11,523 nt of DNA from Desulfobacterales bacterium (GCA_029939875.1 JAOZSC010000041.1:1-11523), one strand, 5' to 3'; counted from the stretch's first letter, positions 1 to 7,408 are shown. Numbers and translations: made by a program. The notes: generated from the letters alone by a model not told the origin.

Positions 1-2
1 CG

Positions 3-161
3 GTGGTCGGCGGTTTGACCGTTGCCACCATTTTGATTATCTTTGTGCCGATATTCTACTATGCGATTGAAAGGCTCCGGGAGCGAAAAGAACCGCAGCA
101 AGACGGAGATTCTGCACCTGGGACCGGCCAGGCTGCGCCTGACTCCAATGCAACGCCTTAA
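3..161 (+). CDS. RND-family efflux pump inner-membrane subunit, C-terminal fragment (5' end outside window)
   Basis: This is the last 52 codons of a gene that begins before the window, read in frame from base 3 to the TAA at 159-161. It starts VVGGLTVATILIIFVPIFYY, followed by a charged IERLRERKE tail. That matches the end of AcrB/MexB-type proton-driven drug exporters, where the last transmembrane helix (pattern GG...T...FVP.FY) is followed by a short basic cytoplasmic tail. The remaining tail, up to DSNATP, is low-complexity and hydrophilic. An inner-membrane antiporter subunit of a tripartite pump is the natural reading. The substrate cannot be judged from this fragment. An adaptor gene lies 356 bp downstream on the same strand, the reverse of the usual adaptor-then-pump order, so the two may belong to different operons. 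Confidence 0.82.
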   Translation: MVGGLTVATILIIFVPIFYYAIERLRERKEPQQDGDSAPGTGQAAPDSNATP

Positions 162-206
162 GGTGCTTACTATCTCGACAATGGAGCCGTGCAGTTTCAA
201 TATTAG

Positions 207-237
207 ATTCACCACGGAGGCACAGAGGACACAGAGG
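207..237 (+). repeat. Dispersed 'accacggaggcacagagg' repeat, copy A
   Basis: The segment contains the core accacggaggcacagagg followed by acacagagg. Its reverse complement matches the copy at 430-470, sharing the 11-base core ctctgtgcctc and about 17 of 20 bases around it. I associate this style of sequence with intergenic repeats scattered through many environmental bacterial genomes. That recollection was not checked here. Confidence 0.6.
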
Positions 238-240
238 TAC

Positions 241-282
241 TGCTTTTTTGTTGGATCGGGAGATGATGATCCAACAAAAGCA
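241..282. repeat. Long imperfect hairpin
   Basis: The left arm at 241-257 (tgcttttttgttggatc) pairs with the right arm at 268-282 (gatccaacaaaagca) as 15 base pairs with a two-T bulge and a 10-base loop. No T-tract follows the stem on either strand, so it does not look like a standard intrinsic terminator. It begins four bases after repeat copy A and may be part of the same element. Confidence 0.65.
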
Positions 283-387
283 TGCAGCCTTGAGAGCAGG
301 CAAAATAATAGCTTTCGCAATTATGTTATTATACGGATTTAACCAGTAACAAGGTCGCCATGCTATTGCCGTGAAACGGCTGAGTTC

Positions 388-420
388 TTTTCCCCGGGCG
401 TCGTCTCCCGCCCGGGAAAA
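388..420. repeat. GC-rich hairpin with flanking T/A arms
   Basis: The stem cccgggcg (393-400) pairs with cgcccggg (409-416) around an 8-base loop. The stem is extended by tttt (388-391) against aaaa (417-420) with one bulged C. On the + strand it is followed by A residues rather than T residues, so it is not a canonical terminator. It lies just before repeat copy B. Confidence 0.6.
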
Positions 421-429
421 AATAAACAT

Positions 430-470
430 TCTCCGTGAACTCTGTGCCTCGAGCGAAGCGGGTGGTTCAT
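430..470 (-). repeat. Dispersed repeat, copy B (inverted relative to copy A)
   Basis: It reads tctccgtgaactctgtgcctc, then gagcgaagcg, then ggtggttcat. This is copy A in the opposite orientation with about ten extra bases inserted before the distal 'ggtggt' part. The inverted pair encloses both hairpins, so the whole 207-470 segment may be one composite repeat element or the remnant of one. Confidence 0.5.
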
Positions 471-503
471 TTTCAGTTCTGGCTTGTTCGGCCAGGTTAG
501 ACG

Positions 504-509
504 AAAGGA
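504..509 (+). promoter_or_regulatory. Ribosome binding site fixing the adaptor gene start
   Basis: The purine-rich aaagga lies 8 bases before ATG 518. It supports that codon over the in-frame GTG at 371, whose extra 49 codons would translate repeat copy B and the GC hairpin. Confidence 0.6.
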
Positions 510-517
510 TTTTTCAA

Positions 518-1696
518 ATGCAAATAATATTTTACACCAGTAATCGATTCCGGCTCTGGATCCTTGCGGCTCTGGGATTGATTGTTCTTTTGACAGCGGC
601 CTGTGACGGGAAGGACAAAAAGCAGGCGGTCAAACCATCTCCGCCCGATGTCCAGGTGACCGCAGTCACCCAGGGAAAAGTTCCGATCATCATGGAATTC
701 AGCGGGACCATCAAAGCGGTCAAGACCGTTGATATCATCCCGCGGGTATCCGGCTATATTGACAAACGTTATTTTGACGAGGGCACGTTCGTAAAAGAGG
801 GGGACCCCCTCTATCTCATCGATCCCCGGCCTTACAAGGCCCGGCTGGACGCAGACAGGGCCCAGTTGAAACTTGATCAGGCCACCCTGGGTTTCTGGCA
901 AAAAGAAGTCAAGCGGTACGAGTCGCTGGTCAGGCAGGGGGCGGCTTCCAAAGAAAAAACCGAAGGCACCCGGGCCAAACGCGATGAAATGCTTGCCAAG
1001 GTCAAAAAAGATAGAGCGGACATCGAAAATGCAAAACTTGACTTAAGCTTCACCCGTATTACCGCCCCTTTTGACGGGCGTATCCAGCAAACCCGGATCA
1101 ATGTCGGCAACCTGGTTCAGAAACAGCGGGATGTGTTGACCACCCTGGTCGCAATGGATCCGGTCTACGTGGTTTTTAATATCAGCCGCAAGCATGTTTA
1201 TGAAATTCAACTGCTCAAACGCCGGGGCAAGCTGTTTGAGACTGCAGATATGCGCATTGAAATCCTGCTGCCGGATGGCAGCGCCTATACCCGTCAGGGG
1301 AAAATAGATTTTATCAGCTATCAGATCAATCCCACCACCGATACGGTCCTGGTGCGCGGCATCATCGCCAACAACAAAGCCCGGGCTGTCAGCGACTTCG
1401 ATCTGATACCGGGGCAGTATGCGCCGGTGCGGCTAACGCTGGGAGAGGAGCCCAACGCCTTTTTGATTCCCCAGCCGGCCCTGGTGGAATCCCAGATCGG
1501 AAATCAGGTTTTTGTGGTCGATGCGGACAACAAAGTGCAAGTACGTAACGTGGAAGTCGGTCGCGGCTACACGGACCAGTGGATTATCAAAAAAGGACTG
1601 AAAAAAGGTGAGCAGGTGATCGTCGAAGGCACCCAGAAGGTGCGGCCGGGCGTGGTGGTCAAGCCCGAGCCTTATTCCGCTAGAAAAGCTAATTAG
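518..1696 (+). CDS. RND efflux periplasmic adaptor (membrane fusion) lipoprotein, AcrA/MexA type
   Basis: The 392-aa product should link an inner-membrane RND pump to an outer-membrane channel. From ATG 518 it has a basic N-terminus, a hydrophobic segment (about 12-28) and Cys29 in LLTAAC followed by Asp-Gly-Lys. This resembles the AcrA lipidation site, where Asp at +2 favours inner-membrane retention. Thr at -3 of the lipobox is a little unusual. Domains follow in family order: lipoyl/barrel-sandwich first half (about 45-105, including RVSGYIDKR), alpha-helical hairpin (about 105-175), second lipoyl half with FTRITAPFDGRI, beta-barrel (about 190-300, including LIPGQYAPVRL) and a membrane-proximal domain ending VRPGVVVKPEP. 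The length is normal for the family. The gene stops at TAG 1694-1696 and 78 bases separate it from the next gene. No pump gene follows it, so its partner is either the upstream RND protein or one encoded elsewhere. Confidence 0.9.
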   Translation: MQIIFYTSNRFRLWILAALGLIVLLTAACDGKDKKQAVKPSPPDVQVTAVTQGKVPIIMEFSGTIKAVKTVDIIPRVSGYIDKRYFDEGTFVKEGDPLYLIDPRPYKARLDADRAQLKLDQATLGFWQKEVKRYESLVRQGAASKEKTEGTRAKRDEMLAKVKKDRADIENAKLDLSFTRITAPFDGRIQQTRINVGNLVQKQRDVLTTLVAMDPVYVVFNISRKHVYEIQLLKRRGKLFETADMRIEILLPDGSAYTRQGKIDFISYQINPTTDTVLVRGIIANNKARAVSDFDLIPGQYAPVRLTLGEEPNAFLIPQPALVESQIGNQVFVVDADNKVQVRNVEVGRGYTDQWIIKKGLKKGEQVIVEGTQKVRPGVVVKPEPYSARKAN

Positions 1697-1774
1697 ATGA
1701 TCATTGTGTCGAAAAGCGATAAAATGGCTTTTGCTGCAGTAACATAACGAACCGATAAAAGAGGAAAGAAACCA

Positions 1775-2335
1775 GTGGATAATTCAACTGTCGTATCTGA
1801 GGATACTGCAACCCCAAAAAGTTGGCTGAAGCGATTGTTTGGCATCCATGAGATCATTCTTGTCGTGCTGATATTGCTTTCCATCATTGGCATTGGCATC
1901 ACCGATTATTCTCCACAAGAAAGTCACCGCTATTGGTTTGTGATGGTGCCTGTTTTTGCCGCTGCTTGCCTGATCCTCGAATGGACCCGCGCTCGCGGGA
2001 AAGGCCAAAAGTGGACAGCAATCGTACGGACCCAGCTGCTGCTCTGGCTTGGCCTTTTGCTGGCCGTTCGCCTGGTATATTTGCTGTTGCAGACGGGGCG
2101 CCTGGATAATGAAAATACCGGCTTGATTATTCTGCTCTTGTTGGCGCTGACCACCTTTTTTGCAGGCATCCAACTGGGCTGGCGCCTACTCATCGTGGGA
2201 ATATTTTTAGGTGTAGCACTCATCGGGGCGGCCTATCTGGAAGAGTTTGTCTGGATATTTTTTATCATCGCCGCTGTTATTGTTGGGCTTTTATTACTAT
2301 TGAAATACTATGCAGCAAAAAAGTCAGATTTATAG
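1775..2335 (+). CDS. Six-helix integral membrane protein of unknown function
   Basis: This 186-aa protein does not match any family I can name. The GTG start at 1775 has a good ribosome site (gaggaaag, 1761-1768), and no better in-frame ATG precedes it. About 23 hydrophilic residues come first, then predicted membrane helices at about 24-44, 53-70, 86-105, 115-133, 137-155 and 159-178, and a short basic tail (KYYAAKKSDL). The only notable polar stretches are the loop after helix 1 (TDYSPQESHRYW) and the basic loop TRARGKGQKW between helices 2 and 3. No catalytic motif is visible. Its position 78 bp after the adaptor gene on the same strand suggests co-transcription and perhaps a role in the same envelope or efflux process, but that is guilt by association. 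The gene is surely coding: one long hydrophobic frame with a ribosome site. Confidence 0.75.
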   Translation: MDNSTVVSEDTATPKSWLKRLFGIHEIILVVLILLSIIGIGITDYSPQESHRYWFVMVPVFAAACLILEWTRARGKGQKWTAIVRTQLLLWLGLLLAVRLVYLLLQTGRLDNENTGLIILLLLALTTFFAGIQLGWRLLIVGIFLGVALIGAAYLEEFVWIFFIIAAVIVGLLLLLKYYAAKKSDL

Positions 2336-2426
2336 CTGACTCTAAGTGCTGGCCAATTTATATTGATTCCCCGCCGTTTTTTCTGTACATTTGCTCTTGA
2401 ATGGGAGCTAATCCGAATCGGGTGAT

Positions 2427-2435
2427 CCCCCCCCC
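2427..2435 (+). repeat. C9 homopolymer upstream of the receptor gene
   Basis: Nine consecutive C residues lie 30 bases before ATG 2466, in the only intergenic gap that could carry the promoter or leader of the signalling genes. Length changes here would alter promoter or leader spacing rather than a reading frame. Confidence 0.85.
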
Positions 2436-2465
2436 AATGGACGCTGTTTAATTAAGGATCAGCCT

Positions 2466-5400
2466 ATGGCGAAATTAAGAATATATTTAGCTGTTTTCCT
2501 GGCGGTTTTAAGTTCGGCTCCCGCGATAGCAGCAACAGCATCAGGCGATCTGAAGATCGTTTATAACGTGGGGCTGGCGCCGCTTAAGTTTGAGGACGCT
2601 GCCTCGCGACCGGCGGGCCTCTTTCCCGATATCTGGCGGCTTTGGGCCGTCAAAACGGGCAGGAATGTGCAATTTGTCAGGGCAGATACGTTTGAGCAAT
2701 CGCTGCAGTTGCTCAAAGACGGCCAGGTCGATCTGCATGCCGGTCTTTTTAAAACCCCGCCACGCGAAAAATTTTTAGACTATTCAGAGCCGTTGTTAAC
2801 TCTGGACTATTATATTTTCACCCACCCGTCGGTTTATCCGATCAAGACGCTGAAAAAAACATCCGGCTTGTTCATCGGCGTGCAGAAAGGCGGGTACACC
2901 GAAAGATTTGTCCGCTCCAGGGTGCCGTTAAACAGGATCATTGCCTATGATCGCGCCCGGGATCTTTTCCGTGCCGCTCTGGAAGGTGAGGTAAAAGTAT
3001 TTGTCGCAACACAGCTGAGCCTTTTTTACTACCTCAAAGAAAATTTACAGACCAACATCTTCGAATACGATCAAGACCGACCGCTTTTTTCCCAGACGTA
3101 TTATACCGCCACGAGAAAAGGCAACCCGACGCTGATTCAACAGGTCAACGCCGGATTAAAAGCGATCGGCAGCCAGGAAAGAAAACAGCTGGAGGACAAA
3201 TGGATCGTCCAGAATTTCGAGCCGATTGCCCAGGAGCCGGCAGCCGCTGAGCCGGAAAAAGAGACCGGGCTCCTCCTGTCGGCAAAAGAACAGGCTTTTC
3301 TAAAAGCCCATCCCGTCATCCGGGTGCACAATGAAAAGGACTGGCCGCCGTTTAATTATTTTGAATACGACAGTCCCCGGGGGCTGTCCATTGATTACAT
3401 GAATCTGGTGGCCGAAAAGCTGGGCATCAAAGTCAAATATGTCACCGGTCCTAGCTGGAACGAATTTTTGGGGATGGTCAAGCGCAAAGAGCTGGATGTG
3501 ATGCTTAACATCGTCAAAACCGAAGACCGCATGAAATACCTGCTGTTCACCGAGCCTTACGTCAAAAACCCCAATGTCATCGTCAGCTCCAAAAAACATT
3601 CTTATGAAACGATAGAGGCGCTTTTCGGAAAAACCGTGGCTTTTCCCAAAGGCTTTTTTTATGAGGAGGTGCTGACCAAATCGTTTCCCCGGATCAAGCG
3701 CCTGCCGGTGGAGGATACCCTGGCCAGTCTCAAAGCGGTCACGTTCGGTCGGGCGGATGCCGCCCTGGGTGAGGCGGTGGTGTTTAAAACCCTGATCAAT
3801 AAAAATCTGCTCTCCGGTCTGCGAATTTCCGGAGAGGTCAATATCGGTAATCCCGATCTGACCAATCTGCGCCTCGGGGTCCGCAATGACTGGCCGCTGC
3901 TGCGATCGGCACTGATGAAGGCCATGGCCGCCGTTACACCGCAGGAAATGAATCAGATCCGGCAAAAGTGGCTGGCCGTGGCCGAGGTGCCCACAACCAG
4001 GCAGGAAACAGCCATCCCATTTTCCTATGGGCGTCTGATTGCATACGGCGTCGCCGTTTTTTTGGTGCTCAGCCTGATCGTCTGGATTCTCATCAAAACG
4101 ATTAATAAAGAACACATTACCGTGAGTTTCGGATCGCGCTGGTTTCGTGGACTCGTCCTGGCCGGTTTGAGTTTTTTCGTCATTGTAGTCTGTCTGCTGG
4201 GTTGGTTTACGCTGGAAAAAAGCAAGGAAAAAATTCTGGCTGGTGTCGGCGAAGACCTCTCCAGAACGCTGATCACCGCGGACGACCGGCTCAACCTCTG
4301 GGTGGACAAAAGAATATCCTCGTTGAAGCTGCTGGGACGCGACCCGAAACTGGTGACATTGACCAAACGCCTTTTAGCGGTTCCGGCGAAGCGTGAAGAT
4401 TTATTGGCATCCACTGCTTTGCGGGATATCCGCGCATTTTTCAAGCGCAACAAAGATGTCTTTCCCAATTTAGGTTTTTTTGTCATTAACGCGGATCGCA
4501 TCAGCATCGGATCCATGCGGGATACCAATATCGGTACCCGTAATCTCATTTCACTGCAAAGGCCGGCTTTGCTCGGGCGGGCATTTAAGGGTGAAGTCCT
4601 GTTCGTGCCCCCCATCGAATCCGATGTCCCTCTGGGCAAAAAATCCCAAACAGACGGGGCCCGGAATCCATCCACCAATTTTTTTATGGGGCCCGTCCGG
4701 AGCGCCGGTGGGCAGATCATTGCAGTCATGACCCTGCGGGTGGACCCTTCAATAGACTTCCGGCAGTTGCTGCCGTCTTCGATCACCAACCAGACCGGTG
4801 AAACTTACGCCTTTAGCGAGCATGGCGAAATGCTCTCGGAAAGCCGGTCCGACGACCTCCTGCGCCGGATCGGTCTGATCGGCGAAGATCAACACAGTGC
4901 TTTAAACATCGCCATTCGAGATCCGGGTGTCAACCTGGTGGCCGGGCAGCGCTCCCAAATCGAAAGATCGCAGCAGCCCTTAACCCGGATGGCATCGCGT
5001 GCCATTCAATTAAAGCTAAATATGGCCAAAGCCGGTCAAACCCATGGCCATTCGAAAATTGAAATCGATACCAACGGATACCGGGATTATCGCGGGGTGC
5101 CGGTCTTCGGCGCCTGGCTCTGGAATGCCGATCTGGGGCTTGGCCTGGCGACTGAAATCGATGTGAGCGAAGCGATGTCCGATTATTACCAGATCCGCTG
5201 GACGGTCTTTGGAGTGCTTGGATTTACTCTGTTTCTGTCTGTGGGCGCGGTGTTGCTTGTTTTGATATTCGGCGAACGCACCAGCCGGGCGCTGATGAAG
5301 GCGCGGGATAATCTGGAAGCAAAGGTTGACGAGCGCACAGCCGAATTGCAGAAAAAACAGGAGCAACTTAAGGTGGCCGAGGAACGCGCGCGTTTGCTGC

Positions 5401-6248
5401 TGGATTCCGCCGGCGAGGGAATCTTTGGAGTCGACCTGGAAGGCAAAGTGGTGTTCATCAATCCGGCCGCCAATCGCATGCTGGGATTCGAATCCAAGGA
5501 TCTCATCGGACAGGATGTCCATGAGGCAATTCACCATTCCCGCCAGGATGGCTCCCGTTACCCTAAAGCTGAGTGCCCGATGTACCTGACCCATGTCGAT
5601 GGCACCGATCACCACGTAACCGATGAGGTGCTCTGGCGCAAAGACGGCACGCCGTTTCCCGTGGAATACACGAGCATGCCGTTGAAAAAGGACAGCCGGG
5701 TGGTCGGTGCCGTGATCACCTTCAGGGATACCACCGAGCGCCTGAAAATGGAATCCGCTCTGCTGGCAGAGCGCGAACGACTGCAAAAGATCCTGGACAC
5801 CAGTCCGGTCGGTGTCGGCATATCCGTTGAGGGCGTGATTCGTTTCGCCAACCCGCGTTTTGCCGACCTTTTTTATTCCGAAAAGGGCGAGGATGCGCAA
5901 CAGGCCTATGTCAACCCGCAAGACCGGCAATACGTCGTCAAGGAACTCCAACGATCGGGGATTGTTCGTGATTACGAGTTGCAGACCTATGGCCGCAACC
6001 GGGAGATCCGGGATACACTGGCCACCTTCAGCCGTACCGAATACGAAAGCCAAACTGGGATGCTTACCTGGCTGGTGGACCTCAGCGGCCTGAAGGAAGC
6101 CGAACGGGAGCTGAAGGCCAAATTCGATGAGTTGACCCGCTTCAGGCGGCTGGCCATCGGCCGTGAACAGAAGATGATCGAATTGAAAAAGGAAATCAAT
6201 GAGCTGCTGAAAGCAAACGGACTGTCGGAAAAATACAAAATCCATTGA
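2466..6248 (+). CDS. Kinase-less transmembrane receptor: two SBP_bac_3 domains, Cache-like domain, two PAS domains
   Basis: This 1260-aa sensor starts at ATG 2466, six bases after aagga. Residues 1-22 form a signal peptide (cleavage near APAIA). Residues 28-250 and 280-505 are two type-3 solute-binding (Venus-flytrap) domains; the second has the typical start HPVIRVHNEKDWPPFNYF. Membrane helices lie near 524-546 and 563-585. A long extracytoplasmic Cache-like domain (about 586-910) ends with GYRDYRGVPVFGAWLW and TEIDVSEA, followed by a helix near 912-935. Inside the cell come a coiled coil (936-970), PAS 1 (about 975-1095, ending TFRDTTERL) and PAS 2 (about 1105-1205). The protein then ends in a charged helix containing RLAIGREQKMIELKK. 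Paired flytrap domains resemble BvgS/EvgS, but no HisKA, HATPase, GGDEF, EAL or methyl-accepting module is present. It therefore needs an output partner, plausibly the hybrid kinase two genes downstream. The TorT gene starts 14 bases after its stop. Its ligands are unknown; amino-acid-like compounds are typical of the binding family. Confidence 0.88.
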   Translation: MAKLRIYLAVFLAVLSSAPAIAATASGDLKIVYNVGLAPLKFEDAASRPAGLFPDIWRLWAVKTGRNVQFVRADTFEQSLQLLKDGQVDLHAGLFKTPPREKFLDYSEPLLTLDYYIFTHPSVYPIKTLKKTSGLFIGVQKGGYTERFVRSRVPLNRIIAYDRARDLFRAALEGEVKVFVATQLSLFYYLKENLQTNIFEYDQDRPLFSQTYYTATRKGNPTLIQQVNAGLKAIGSQERKQLEDKWIVQNFEPIAQEPAAAEPEKETGLLLSAKEQAFLKAHPVIRVHNEKDWPPFNYFEYDSPRGLSIDYMNLVAEKLGIKVKYVTGPSWNEFLGMVKRKELDVMLNIVKTEDRMKYLLFTEPYVKNPNVIVSSKKHSYETIEALFGKTVAFPKGFFYEEVLTKSFPRIKRLPVEDTLASLKAVTFGRADAALGEAVVFKTLINKNLLSGLRISGEVNIGNPDLTNLRLGVRNDWPLLRSALMKAMAAVTPQEMNQIRQKWLAVAEVPTTRQETAIPFSYGRLIAYGVAVFLVLSLIVWILIKTINKEHITVSFGSRWFRGLVLAGLSFFVIVVCLLGWFTLEKSKEKILAGVGEDLSRTLITADDRLNLWVDKRISSLKLLGRDPKLVTLTKRLLAVPAKREDLLASTALRDIRAFFKRNKDVFPNLGFFVINADRISIGSMRDTNIGTRNLISLQRPALLGRAFKGEVLFVPPIESDVPLGKKSQTDGARNPSTNFFMGPVRSAGGQIIAVMTLRVDPSIDFRQLLPSSITNQTGETYAFSEHGEMLSESRSDDLLRRIGLIGEDQHSALNIAIRDPGVNLVAGQRSQIERSQQPLTRMASRAIQLKLNMAKAGQTHGHSKIEIDTNGYRDYRGVPVFGAWLWNADLGLGLATEIDVSEAMSDYYQIRWTVFGVLGFTLFLSVGAVLLVLIFGERTSRALMKARDNLEAKVDERTAELQKKQEQLKVAEERARLLLDSAGEGIFGVDLEGKVVFINPAANRMLGFESKDLIGQDVHEAIHHSRQDGSRYPKAECPMYLTHVDGTDHHVTDEVLWRKDGTPFPVEYTSMPLKKDSRVVGAVITFRDTTERLKMESALLAERERLQKILDTSPVGVGISVEGVIRFANPRFADLFYSEKGEDAQQAYVNPQDRQYVVKELQRSGIVRDYELQTYGRNREIRDTLATFSRTEYESQTGMLTWLVDLSGLKEAERELKAKFDELTRFRRLAIGREQKMIELKKEINELLKANGLSEKYKIH

Positions 6249-6249
6249 T

Positions 6250-6254
6250 GGAGG
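6250..6254 (+). promoter_or_regulatory. Ribosome binding site fixing the torT start
   Basis: GGAGG lies 8 bases before ATG 6263. The earlier in-frame ATG at 6248, which overlaps the receptor stop codon, has no comparable site upstream. Confidence 0.65.
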
Positions 6255-6262
6255 CACCGAGA

Positions 6263-7390
6263 ATGAAAAGCCGGCGGGATGTCATTTATCCGCGAACTGT
6301 CCATTGGCTGAGAAACAGCGCCTGGATGCTGTGCGCGCTTGCCTTTTTTTCCGTCAGCGTGTCACAAACTGCGCAGGCCGGAAAGGATTGGTATCCGGTC
6401 AAAGTAGAAGTCTGGAAGCCTCCATTCAACGACCTGCATCAGCGGGAGCAGAAGATTTATACCCCGCTGGACAGGGCGCAGAAAAAATGGCGCATCCGTG
6501 TTTTTATTCCCCATCTCAAAGACGCCTACTGGTTGGGGGTCAACTACGGGCTTATCCGCGAGGCCCGGCGGCTCGGGGTTAGCCTGGCGATATACGAAGC
6601 AGGCGGTTACGACCGGCTCGAAGTTCAGCGCCGGCAGATCGAGGAGGTCCTCTCTGATAAACCGGATGGTCTGGTCATCGGAGCTATTTCCCTGGACGGG
6701 CTCAATGACATCGTAAAAAAGTCCGCTGATAAGGGGATTCCCGTGCTGGATCTGATCAACGGCATATCCTCGCCGCACATCAGCGCCCGGGTGGCCGTCT
6801 CCTTCCGGGACATGGGGTACCGGGCCGGTACTTATCTGCGCCGTTTGCAAGAAGAAAAAGGCAAACCCATGAAGGTGGCCTGGTTTCCCGGACCCGAGGG
6901 TGCCGGCTGGGTCGCCGCCGGTGATGCCGGCTTCCGCAAGGCAATTGGGGGGGGGGCGATAAAAATCGTGGACTCACAGTATGGCGACACCGGCAGCGCG
7001 GTTCAGGCAAGGCTGGTCGAGGCCGCGCTCGGCCGGTATGCCGATGATCTTGACTGCATCGCGGGCACGGCCGTTACCGCTGAGGCTGCCATAAAAATCC
7101 TGCGCAGACGCACTCTGGCAGACAGGATCAAAATCATTTCGTACTACTTCAGTCCGGGGATGCAACGCGGTATCCGCCGGGGAGACATTCTGGCAGCACC
7201 CAGTGATCTGCCGGTCATACAAGCGCGTATCGCTGTCGATGTCCTGGTGCGCATCCTCGAGAAAAAGGATTTTGATAAGCACGTTGCCCCCAGAATTGTG
7301 GTTGTGGACCGCAACAATATTCGCAGCTGGGATAGCTCGACGACGCTGGCGCCAAGGGGGTTTCGACCTATCTTCAGTATCAACGAGTAG
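6263..7390 (+). CDS. torT: TorT-family periplasmic ligand-binding protein
   Basis: The 375-aa product resembles TorT, the periplasmic protein that binds TMAO and controls the TorS hybrid kinase in enteric bacteria. ATG 6263 is chosen because GGAGG precedes it. Residues 1-39 are a signal peptide (cleavage after SQTAQA). The mature protein shows TorT landmarks in order: [60 protein letters not shown]-type text ([11 protein letters not shown]), [22 protein letters not shown] and the terminal GFRPIFS. E. coli TorT, from memory, has the matching LKDSYWLSLNYG, EAGGY, PGPDNAGG, AGTAIAAEAA and GGFRPVY. The fold is the sugar/LuxP-like periplasmic binding type. It sits between a kinase-less receptor and a hybrid kinase, so a ligand-presenting role is likely. 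The ligand may not be TMAO. A G10 tract lies inside the gene at 6947-6956. Confidence 0.85.
   Translation: MKSRRDVIYPRTVHWLRNSAWMLCALAFFSVSVSQTAQAGKDWYPVKVEVWKPPFNDLHQREQKIYTPLDRAQKKWRIRVFIPHLKDAYWLGVNYGLIREARRLGVSLAIYEAGGYDRLEVQRRQIEEVLSDKPDGLVIGAISLDGLNDIVKKSADKGIPVLDLINGISSPHISARVAVSFRDMGYRAGTYLRRLQEEKGKPMKVAWFPGPEGAGWVAAGDAGFRKAIGGGAIKIVDSQYGDTGSAVQARLVEAALGRYADDLDCIAGTAVTAEAAIKILRRRTLADRIKIISYYFSPGMQRGIRRGDILAAPSDLPVIQARIAVDVLVRILEKKDFDKHVAPRIVVVDRNNIRSWDSSTTLAPRGFRPIFSINE
6947..6956 (+). repeat. G10 homopolymer inside torT
   Basis: Ten consecutive G residues encode part of AIGGGAI. As read, the frame is intact and alignable to TorT on both sides. Loss of one G gives TAA at 6960-6962, and gain of one G gives TGA at 7045-7047 (original coordinates). 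Either change would remove roughly the C-terminal 40 percent of the protein. Confidence 0.9.
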
Positions 7391-7392
7391 AA

Positions 7393-7408
7393 GGGGTTTC
7401 AAAACCCC
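7393..7408. repeat. Small hairpin after the torT stop
   Basis: GGGGTT (7393-7398) pairs with AACCCC (7403-7408) around TCAA, three bases after the torT stop codon and before the kinase gene. No U-run follows, so it is at best an mRNA-stabilising or partly attenuating hairpin. Confidence 0.4.

Larger units (their letters stand above)
162..517. other. 356-bp gene-free intergenic region rich in repeats and hairpins
   Basis: This stretch separates the RND pump end from the adaptor gene. Short open frames cross it on both strands, but none has a credible ribosome site or recognisable protein. They translate the repeat copies, for example into TTEAQRTQR-like peptides. It contains two opposite-orientation degenerate repeat copies (207-237 and 430-470), a long hairpin (241-282), a GC-rich hairpin (388-420) and an AT-rich segment (about 301-345) that could hold a promoter. 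I could not fit a convincing -35/-10 pair there. No tRNA or recognisable ncRNA was seen. Confidence 0.7.

Noticed and set aside
241..282. Intrinsic terminator for the upstream pump gene
   Set aside because: The stem is strong but is not GC-rich at its base and has no T-tract after it on either strand.
43..342. Open frames of about 100-130 codons across the first 430 bases on both strands
   Set aside because: They overlap the pump C-terminus in other frames and translate the dispersed repeat (TTEAQRTQR-type text). There is no protein family signal.
207..470. CRISPR array or insertion sequence
   Set aside because: There are only two diverged copies in opposite orientation, no regular spacers and no transposase reading frame.
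1712..1732. Hairpin aaaagc/gctttt between the adaptor and the six-helix gene
   Set aside because: It is a weak six-pair AT-rich stem with no features of a terminator or riboswitch.
2377..2382. T6 run after the six-helix gene as a terminator
   Set aside because: No stable GC-rich stem precedes the T run.
5016..6257. Long open frame of 413 codons on the - strand
   Set aside because: It lies wholly opposite the receptor gene, has a composition typical of an antisense shadow, shows no recognisable domain and conflicts with clear Cache and PAS motifs on the + strand.
6947..6956. G10 as a sequencing error hiding a frameshift
   Set aside because: The frame as given reads TorT-like sequence correctly on both sides, so the listed length is consistent with an intact gene. 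Population length variation remains open.
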